From contig OY754329.1 of assembly GCA_963573305.1 (NCBI GenBank), forward strand, positions 63,919,084-63,983,083: 64,000 bases of DNA. Direction: 5' to 3'. The translations under genes were made by a program, and so were the position numbers. Shown piece by piece: positions 57,838 to 64,000 of this stretch. The notes beneath the pieces are model-generated. The model had not been told where the DNA came from. It worked only from the letters and a program-made list of their open reading frames with translations, and did no database searches. This DNA comes from Pyrrhosoma nymphula (Eukaryota; Arthropoda; Insecta; Odonata; Coenagrionidae). Each line of letters opens with the position of its first letter. The stretch's first letter is position 1.

Positions 57838-59228
57838 CAGTGGTGGGTCCAGGACCATATCTGTGGGGGGGGGGGGGGCAATATCGGCTAATATGCCATA
57901 TTACCGGAGGGTTAAGGGGGGGTAAGGGGGTATGGAATATACCCCAATCGCCTACTAAAGGCTAGGCAATTTGGCGCTGCTGTCGTTTCCGAATTTGCAG
58001 AAATCCCGCGAAATTTACAAGATGAATTTGCCTTTATTGTTTTTGAAAAGTACTTTGTATTTTTGCCCAATTGCTGCCATGCAACATTTGAAACTTCATA
58101 GATTTTCTATTAATACGTATATCCGAGTTCCATGATTTTATTTTAAATCAACCGTGACGCCGCCATGAGTAGTCCGTGATTACTTCGAGAGCCGAGTAGC
58201 TCAAATGGATCATTCATTCGAGTTGGTGCTCTTCCGAAAGAGCTATTTCGGGAGTGGAATTACAAAATAACACCCCTGAACATGGCTTTACAATTGCCTT
58301 GGATTACATCAGAGACCACAGGGTCCCTATGACCCCTTATAGGGATGTTCGGTCGTCCAAGCAAGATAATGGTTTTAATAATAGGCCTCAAACTTCCACG
58401 ATTTTCGGTGACTTGACGAAGACGTTTAGAACATACCTGATTGACCACCTCTTTTTTGGGTGATTAGTAGGTTTTCAATAAGTCTTTTCCAGTTTCAATG
58501 CGATTTTTGTGGTAAAAACTTCTTTCTTGTGTTTGCAAATACCCATCTTTTCTGGTTAAATTTTTAATGTTAAATGTTTATCGCACTTCATCTATTCCGA
58601 TTTCCGCCAGATACACGAGCGCTGACCACTGTTAAGTGGCAGCGTTACGAACTACGTGTCCGTCGGTTCCCAACGCGCATTCACACGGCATTTAGCGCCT
58701 ACGACGGTAATCTACATCTACGAAGTACCGTGCAAGCCACCACTAGGGTGTGTGGCACGGGGTGACTCCACACCAGGCATGCAGCACTCGTCCCAGCACA
58801 AATCAGAACCTCGCACGCTCCCCCTGGCGCTAGGCGCAGGCCAAAGTAGTCAGGAGAACAGTGCGTAGTCCAACCGGAAACTGGGAGAGTGATACGTAGA
58901 TGAACATGCACACATGCAGAACAATGCTATACACACATGTAGTGGTTAATATTACTGATACTGTTAATTTATGAATACTACGAGATGCTACTTCATGCAA
59001 AGAACAAAATAAAATAATGCCGGACAAATCGACCGGTATGAAGAGTTAGTAATGATGTGGTGTTATTAAGCACAAGTGAAGGTAAGGATGATGGACGTGA
59101 CCTTAGTTGTGTGTAGGGGCATTAGTCATGGAGCACGCTATCTGGTAATAACTATGTATTATTTTGGTCTCAGGGGGGGGGGGGCGGGCAATTGCCCCCT
59201 TTGCCCTCTCCCCCTGGATCCGCCACTG
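57838..59228. mobile_element. 1.39-kb hAT-like non-autonomous transposon, 8-bp TSD
   Basis: TCTCCGGG flanks the element at 57,830-57,837 and 59,229-59,236. The ends are CAGTGGTGGGTCCAGG and, in reverse complement, CAGTGGCGGATCCAGG (14 of 16 identical). Each is followed by a long G run in its own orientation. CA-G-x-G ends and an 8-bp TSD are hAT hallmarks. There is no transposase. A repeat of the GTGTGTGGC family lies inside, so the element has itself been a target or has captured other DNA. A tRNA-like A-box string (TAGCTCAAATGG) lies near 58,197. Confidence 0.93.
58708..58935 (+). repeat. GTGTGTGGC dispersed repeat inside the hAT-like element
   Basis: TCTACATCTACGAAGTACCG, CAAGCCACCACTAGGGTG, GGCACGGGGTGACTCCACAC and GCGCTAGGCGCAGG, then GAAACTGGGAGAGTGATACG. 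This is the longest copy in the window. Such strings are found at the 3' ends of CR1-like or SINE elements in other arthropods, as far as I recall. Confidence 0.78.
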
Positions 59229-59424
59229 TCTCCGGGCCTAATTCTATCTAGTATCCATTTATAAATTTTCTTTGTCGATCTTGTCATTGCCATGCGTGTC
59301 AGATGACTTAACCATCTAATACTTAGTGACTTTATGACGTGGACTATGATTTCTTCCTTTATCATATCATTTCATTCTCAATTTCTCTTAATTATCCATT
59401 CATCTCGTTCCTCGTATGTTGGTC

Positions 59425-60275
59425 CAAATATTCTCTTATTCATTCTCGTATTTTTCTTAAAAATATTTCAAGTCTTTCTCCGTTTATCTGTGTTCATATC
59501 TATGTCTTGCAAGCATATGCCACGGGCAGGACTCTCTATGGATCCAATTTATTTCGTTGTATACTAATGGTGCTGACTTGACGCTAATGCTTCCTTTTCA
59601 AGTGCATTCTATCATTCATTCTATGCATAAACCATGCGCTTGACTGTTTATGCTTTACCGAGCGATGATAGTTGAACTCATGCAAGTATGTATGCGCGTG
59701 TCAACAATAATTTATTTGGAAATCTGCTCTTTTTTTTTTGGAGAAATGTCTTTCAGGACACTCAATACACTTGGTGAGAAATTTCAAGAAAACCAAACGA
59801 GAAAATTCCTCGGAGATGCGTGAGAATAATTTACGCATCAGCGGCTGAAACTCGGAGGAAGTCTCCGCCTGCCTATTACAGTTACCCACTCAAACAGTCG
59901 TTATTCATAAGAGCTTTGAACTTCGTCATCGTGGCCGCATCACTCAAAAGTATTATGACACTCCCCCAACCCGACCACCTGTTCAGGCCCGATCGATTCC
60001 ACAATGTCGCGCCGTCAGACGTTTATAGGGAGGCCGCAGTTAACCGTAAAATACCGTTATGCTGTGGAACCGGTCTCGCTTTCAAGAGGACGCGCAAACG
60101 GAGAAAGAGAGGGGAAGGAGTATTTTCATGCATAAATTCGTGAACGTTAATTACTCTGGGTGCTTGAATCCAGTCGACTGTCGAGAAAAACAGCGAAGAG
60201 AAAATGTAATCGTTTCCAACGCGACACGTCTGTAAAATCTGGCCCAAAATGAAGGTTCAGCGCACGATAGACGTT
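59425..60275. other. No gene recognised
   Basis: The frames at 59,820-60,143 plus and 60,023-60,247 minus overlap each other and show no domain. Confidence 0.4.
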
Positions 60276-60281
60276 GCCATA

Positions 60282-60372
60282 GTCGGTAATCATCATCATC
60301 TGTAGTCATGAGTCCGGAGATAGGTTTACTGCTGTTCCATTAACCAGTCTTTTTTCTGATTACAGCTTTATT
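60282..60372 (-). pseudogene. 3' tail of an RTE-like LINE
   Basis: In reverse complement: AACCTATCTCCGGACTCATG, then CAGATGATGATGAT. This matches the 3' end of the plus-strand LINE at 61,215-61,254 (AACCTGTCCACGGACAGATG, then AATGATGATGATGA). Only about 90 bp remain, including the end of the coding part (KKDW). Confidence 0.65.
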
Positions 60373-60450
60373 CCTCGGAAATGTAATCCGTTGTTTGAGG
60401 AGAAACTTGGTGGAATCTACCATCCTATATGGTAATTGAAATAAAATTCG

Positions 60451-61394
60451 TTATTCCACAGAGAATAAAATCCATAAAATATGCTGATGACTAGGCTATA
60501 ATAGCAGAGAATGAAGAAGAACTTCAGGATATGATGGAAAGAATTAGGAAGAAAAGTGAAGACTACGGAATGAGAATAAACAGCAATAAAACTAAGGCAA
60601 TGAGAATAGCAAAGACAGAAGGGCCCTTAAATATATGGCTGGAGGAAGAAAAATTAAAACAAGTAAGTTCTTTCAAGTACCTGGGAAGTATAGTTACACA
60701 GAGTGGCAACTGTACTGAAGCAATTAAAAGCAGAATTGGGCAAGGAAAAGTAGCATTTAGCAAGATTAAGGAACTGGTGACAGCAAGGAACATCAAGATG
60801 GATACTAGGAAAAGATTTGCAAAATTCTTTATATGGAGCATTGTGTTGTATGGATGCGAAACGTGGACGTTGAAGAAGAGAGAAGAAAAGTACTTAGAAA
60901 GCTTTGAAATGTGGCTATGGCGAAGAATGGAGAAGATTGGATGGAAAGATAAGATCACGAACGAAGAAGTGCTAAGGAGGATTGGAGAAGAAAGAAGTAT
61001 ACTGAGAGAAATTAAAAAGAGAAAGGCCTAATGGATAGGACATATTTTAAGGAATAACAGCCTACAGAAAATAATAATAGAAGGGAAAATAGAAGGGAAG
61101 AGAGGAAGAGGAAGGAGGAGGTACGGAATGTTGAGGGATATGAAAGAAGGAAGGAGTTATGCGGAGATGAAGAGAGAGGCCCAGGACAGAATGCTGTGGA
61201 GACAACGCTTCCGTTGAAACCTGTCCACGGACAGATGCACCAATGATGATGATGATTCCACAGAATTTTATAAAAATAATATTAAAAACGATCCGGGTGT
61301 CGACGGCAGAACATCATATTTATCTTCACTGAAGACAACCTGCCGTCGAAACTCTGGTATTGTTTTATTACGTTTTTATTAAAGTTTTGTGGAA
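60451..61394. mobile_element. Foldback element with hammerhead-like motif, split by the LINE (locus 6)
   Basis: Without the LINE the left arm reads TTATTCCACAGAATTTTATA, AAATAATATTAAAAAC and GTCGACGGCAG. The right arm (61,345-61,394) in reverse complement reads TTATTCCACAAAACTTTAAT, AAAACGTAATAAAAC and GTTTCGACGGCAG. The loop includes CACTGAAGACAACCTGCCGTCGAAAC (61,329-61,354), with a CTGAAGA and a GAAAC box as at the other loci. The arms are imperfect, older than those at 63,089. Confidence 0.72.
60463..61254 (+). mobile_element. 5'-truncated RTE-like LINE with intact YADD, two in-frame stops
   Basis: The copy begins in the reverse transcriptase at KYADD (catalytic aspartates, 60,477-60,491), directly followed by TAG at 60,492. 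The same frame then runs AIIAENEEEL, FKYLGSIVTQSGNC, FIWSIVLYGCETWTL, WLWRRMEKIGW, a TAA at 61,029, WIGHILRNNSLQKI, IEGKRGRGRRRYGMLRDM and YAEMKREAQDRMLW, to a TGA near 61,216. There are no frameshifts over about 740 bp, so it is fairly young. The 3' end is TGATGATGATG rather than poly(A), as in RTE-type elements. ATTCCACAGA flanks it at 60,453-60,462 and 61,255-61,264. Confidence 0.9.
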
Positions 61395-61399
61395 TAATT

Positions 61400-62365
61400 A
61401 AGTTTATTTCTAATTCATTATTATAACTCCCCTCATGATTCGCCGAGTGTATTCCATCCTTACTTATCCTCGTTTTTTGCTGTTAATTTCTCTTTGCTAC
61501 ATTGTTTTAAAGAGGATGTTATATCTCTGAATGGGTGTAATGCGTTTGTCCCATCTACTTAACATTGCTTTCATAAAAAATACTTTCTCTACTACACCTG
61601 GTTGGAGTTCGTTATTTAATGATTCTCTCCGTCTATTTGATCTTCATTCTTCAACTAAACCTTATCCCAATTGGTTTTAACCTTCTTTATCCTGCTACTG
61701 TTATCGCCTAGTAAGCTTCATTGCCACGCTTTGTTCCGCATACATTTTCAATAAAGACCTTTGAATTTCCAAGTTTGTATTGTGTGCTGTTTATTGGCTC
61801 TTCATAAGATAGAATGCCGTATTTGCTTAAGTATCTGCTCGCTATATCTATTCTTCCTTCACTGGTGATACATTTTTTCCACGTAGGGTACACTTTTTCC
61901 ACGTTTTTCCACTGGTCTCATATTTTCTCTCCCAAATCCTGCGGCAATTTTGTCCCCCCTGATTTATTCTTTATATAATTTTTTTGTTTTCTTTCCATTA
62001 ATATTTAAGTCGTATCAATTCGTAGTTTTTTTATGCAGTTCAGTTTTTTCGCCCTATGCTCCTTCTTCCCTGGCTAAATGGCTATGCCAGCTAAGCGTAG
62101 CTTGTTGGTTGTTTCACCATGCGCGTCTATACCCTTTTTTCATGTTTCGGTCAGTCAGAAATATTGAGTCTATACTTTCATTTAACATTCACATTTAATT
62201 TCTTCTTCAGGGGATGTTAGATAATTTCATCGTTTGATTTAGCCTTTCAGGCAATTCCAATGTGCTACCGGATTCGTGTATGCCAATAAACATATCTCAA
62301 CATTTTCATAGCCCTTAGATATAAAATCCTTTGCGCCCGAGTCATCTTCAGTTTCTCACCATCTA
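61400..62365. other. No gene recognised
   Basis: AT- and pyrimidine-rich DNA. A short direct repeat TTTTTCCACGT occurs three times at about 61,872-61,910. Confidence 0.45.
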
Positions 62366-62367
62366 GA

Positions 62368-62455
62368 GGGACCAAAATGCCAGACGTTCGAGCTCTGCTG
62401 TAGGTAAGTTACTACGGAGCTCGAACTTCTGGCGTTTGGGCCTATCTAGCGGACA
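62368..62455. repeat. Imperfect foldback, about 32-nt arms
   Basis: ATGCCAGACGTTCGAGCTC (from 62,379) pairs with the reverse complement of ACGCCAGAAGTTCGAGCTC on the right. The pairing extends outward through CTAGA and TCTAG-like strings. The loop is about 25 nt. Confidence 0.7.
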
Positions 62456-62459
62456 TGTT

Positions 62460-62940
62460 GCCAACTAGCGCCCTGTACTTGCTCACTAATCAATTATCTT
62501 CTTGATAATTCACCTATCCTTTCAATTATGGGCACTTAGTTCTACAAAGAAAATTCCAGTTTGTGGGTCGTCCAATCATTCACCCTCAAAGACAAAATTA
62601 ATAGGGTTGTATTACTTCGGTTCCACAGCGAAAAATGTCGCCTCTATCTTTCAAGCTACTCTTTCAGCTATGTCCTCTTTTTTAGGAACCTCTCGTTTCA
62701 TAGCTATGCCAACTTTTTTCTATCATGCATTGCAACGGCGAACTCTTCTTGTGTAATAAGGAATCCTATTAATTGGTGATTATATTTCATTTTATACTTT
62801 GTTTACAAGATTGAAGCATATTGATTCACTTTAATGTCTTTCAGTACGGATTTCTCTTTGTTTACTGGTGGTATCATCTTTTCAATTCTGTTTCTCTCCA
62901 ATCTGACTTTTTGCACTGCTTGATAGGAAATAAATATATT
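62460..62940. other. No gene recognised
   Basis: AT-rich sequence. The overlapping plus-strand frames at 62,502-62,779 show no domain. Confidence 0.4.
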
Positions 62941-62957
62941 TGAACATTATAATTACT

Positions 62958-63185
62958 GAAGAATGATCGCGGGCTTTCCCGGCGTATAGAATTGTGGAAG
63001 GTTACTCGGGATTTCCACCGGGTCAGGTTCTCCAACTCCATCTCGGCCGACGTTTCGATGAACGAGTTGTCCATCGTCATCAGGGCATGATGCCCTGATG
63101 ACGATGGACAACTCGTTCATCGAAACGTCGGCCGAGATGGAGTTGGAGAACCTGACCCGGTGGAAATCCCGAGTAACCTTCCACA
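62958..63185. mobile_element. Foldback insertion with nearly perfect palindrome and hammerhead-like motif
   Basis: ATTATAATTACT flanks it at 62,946-62,957 and 63,186-63,197. After a 5' tail of about 33 nt (with GCGGGCTTTCCCGGCG), a palindrome is centred on 63,089: 62,991-63,088 and 63,090-63,187 are reverse complements over 98 nt with no mismatch that I found. Each arm, read outward, holds CTGATGA, C, GATG, a 10-nt loop, CATC, GAAAC. The two open frames crossing it are mirror images and not genes. Confidence 0.92.
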
Positions 63186-63199
63186 ATTATAATTACTAG

Positions 63200-64000
63200 T
63201 TGTGGTAAATGCGAATTTCTTTCCAACAGATTTAGGACTGGGTAGTACTTTACTGCAACCAGCTCACTACAATAGAAACAGCAATGCCCTCGGGCATAGA
63301 TGTATTCAACTCCATGATGTTAGGGTCATGAGGTTAACGCGGAGCTACCAAAGTTAGCCCGGACGCAAATACGTAAATATCTATTAGAAGATTTAGCGGG
63401 AATGAGTCACTCGTACCTTTCCTCAGAAACTTGGCACTCAGCCGGTAGAAGTAAGATCAACCACTTATCTGCACTGTTGTACATTTCGTTCAAAAGACGA
63501 CTGTGGAAGCTTCAGTACAGAAAATAAAGGATTCTAAATATCAACGAGCGAGTTCTCTTCCTTGATTATTCCCTTTCGTAATCCACTCTCGGGACATATC
63601 AACTTCGGACGAATGATTCCGGCCCAGTTTGGCCAGTGAATCTATGCTGCTCACCCCTCGATCCTTCTGAAGTGTGCACAATAGCCCTTTCATTCATTTC
63701 GCGCCCCTCTTTTCTTTTCTCGCAAGGGCCTATCTGCCGGAGTCGAAGCCACCCAAAATTACCACCCGTTAGTTCCGCCAAGGGGAAATAATAAGTTTCT
63801 CTCATTACGAAAATAACAATGGTCAGAAAAAATCTTGGACATTGTTCCCTGCCTTGTGCAGAAAAATTTCCCCCTTTCGATTGCAGCGGGGCTAAGGACA
63901 AGAAAGGGAAAAGGAACTCTGCGCAAGGTATAAAGACTGTAATCTCGCGAGCGCTTCTTCTCTCATTATTTCACACCCCTTCCTGCTTCTTCCCTTTCTT
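63200..64000. other. No gene recognised
   Basis: Mixed DNA. The minus-strand frame at 63,599-63,901 has no recognisable domain. Confidence 0.4.

Larger units (their letters stand above)
57640..59420 (-). pseudogene. LINE C-terminal fragment split by a DNA transposon
   Basis: Right of the insertion, the minus strand (59,365-59,237) reads IKSLSIRWLSHLTRM, RSTKKIYKWILDRIRPG. Left of it (57,837-57,660) the reading resumes with GERPRKRWKHDLIEEL, YYKLERDN and, near the end, NNLRGAKTQ. Joined across the TSD this gives the usual ending of non-LTR reverse transcriptases, and the 8-bp duplication encodes part of RPGE. Stops are present in both pieces. The catalytic core is not seen. Confidence 0.8.

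Noticed and set aside
62874..63186. Open frames across the 63-kb palindrome that mirror each other
   Set aside because: Mirror-image frames are an automatic result of the palindrome.

Overview
This window looks like intergenic or intronic DNA from an arthropod nuclear genome, most likely an insect with a medium-to-large, repeat-rich genome. The evidence is AT-rich background sequence with no bacterial gene packing, decayed non-LTR retrotransposons of several clades, tRNA-headed SINEs, non-autonomous DNA transposons with target-site duplications (TSDs), and many stops and frameshifts in everything recognisably protein-like. I found no host protein-coding gene I can defend. Most long open frames lie in short CpG-rich patches or in repeat DNA. 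Species cannot be determined from what I see.

Layout. 0.65-1.35 kb: an old tandem duplication. 3.0-4.2 kb: a SINE-like fragment and a dispersed repeat ending in a TA microsatellite. 6.1-6.5 kb: a broken TTF/ZMYM1-like (hAT-related) fragment on the minus strand. 7.2-7.6 kb: the most GC-rich patch. 9.7-9.9 kb: a LINE C-terminal fragment. 12.1-13.0 kb: an RTE-like reverse transcriptase relic holding a 112-bp insertion with a 12-bp TSD. 17.9-18.1 kb: the only GC3-biased open frame outside repeats. 22.0-25.1 kb: the best coding relic, a minus-strand R4/Dong-like retrotransposon (reverse transcriptase, CCHC-like region, restriction-like endonuclease) with a SINE inserted in its 3' part. 25.57-26.06 kb: a foldback element with nested repeats. 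26.4-27.5 kb: a CpG-rich patch and a broken duplication. 35.48-35.72 kb: a foldback insertion with a 14-bp TSD. 36.34-36.89 and 40.99-41.41 kb: two MITEs. 45.2-46.2 kb: a tandem duplication followed by an element with nearly identical 89-bp arms. 46.6-48.15 kb: three copies of a ribozyme-like motif. 49.1-49.9 kb: a CR1-like LINE relic and a tRNA-like SINE. 50.4-52.1 kb: a 1.72-kb transposon with perfect 28-bp terminal repeats, an 8-bp TSD and internal 81-bp tandem repeats. 53.8-54.0 kb: a LINE fragment. 57.6-59.4 kb: a LINE split by a 1.39-kb hAT-like insertion. 60.3-61.4 kb: RTE-like LINE tails, one inserted into a foldback element. 63.0-63.2 kb: a nearly perfect 197-bp palindrome.

The most notable theme is a compact motif, C-T-G-A-R-G-A, a pyrimidine, a short GC hairpin, then G-A-A-A-C. 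It recurs in diverged form at six loci and sits in inverted-repeat elements at three of them. It resembles the catalytic core of hammerhead ribozymes known from Penelope-like elements and retrozymes. The two cleanest copies lie in foldbacks with the same plan: a 5' tail of about 35 nt, two arms of about 100 nt, and a 12-14-bp TSD. This could be a family of small ribozyme-bearing foldback retroelements. That is an inference, not a demonstration.
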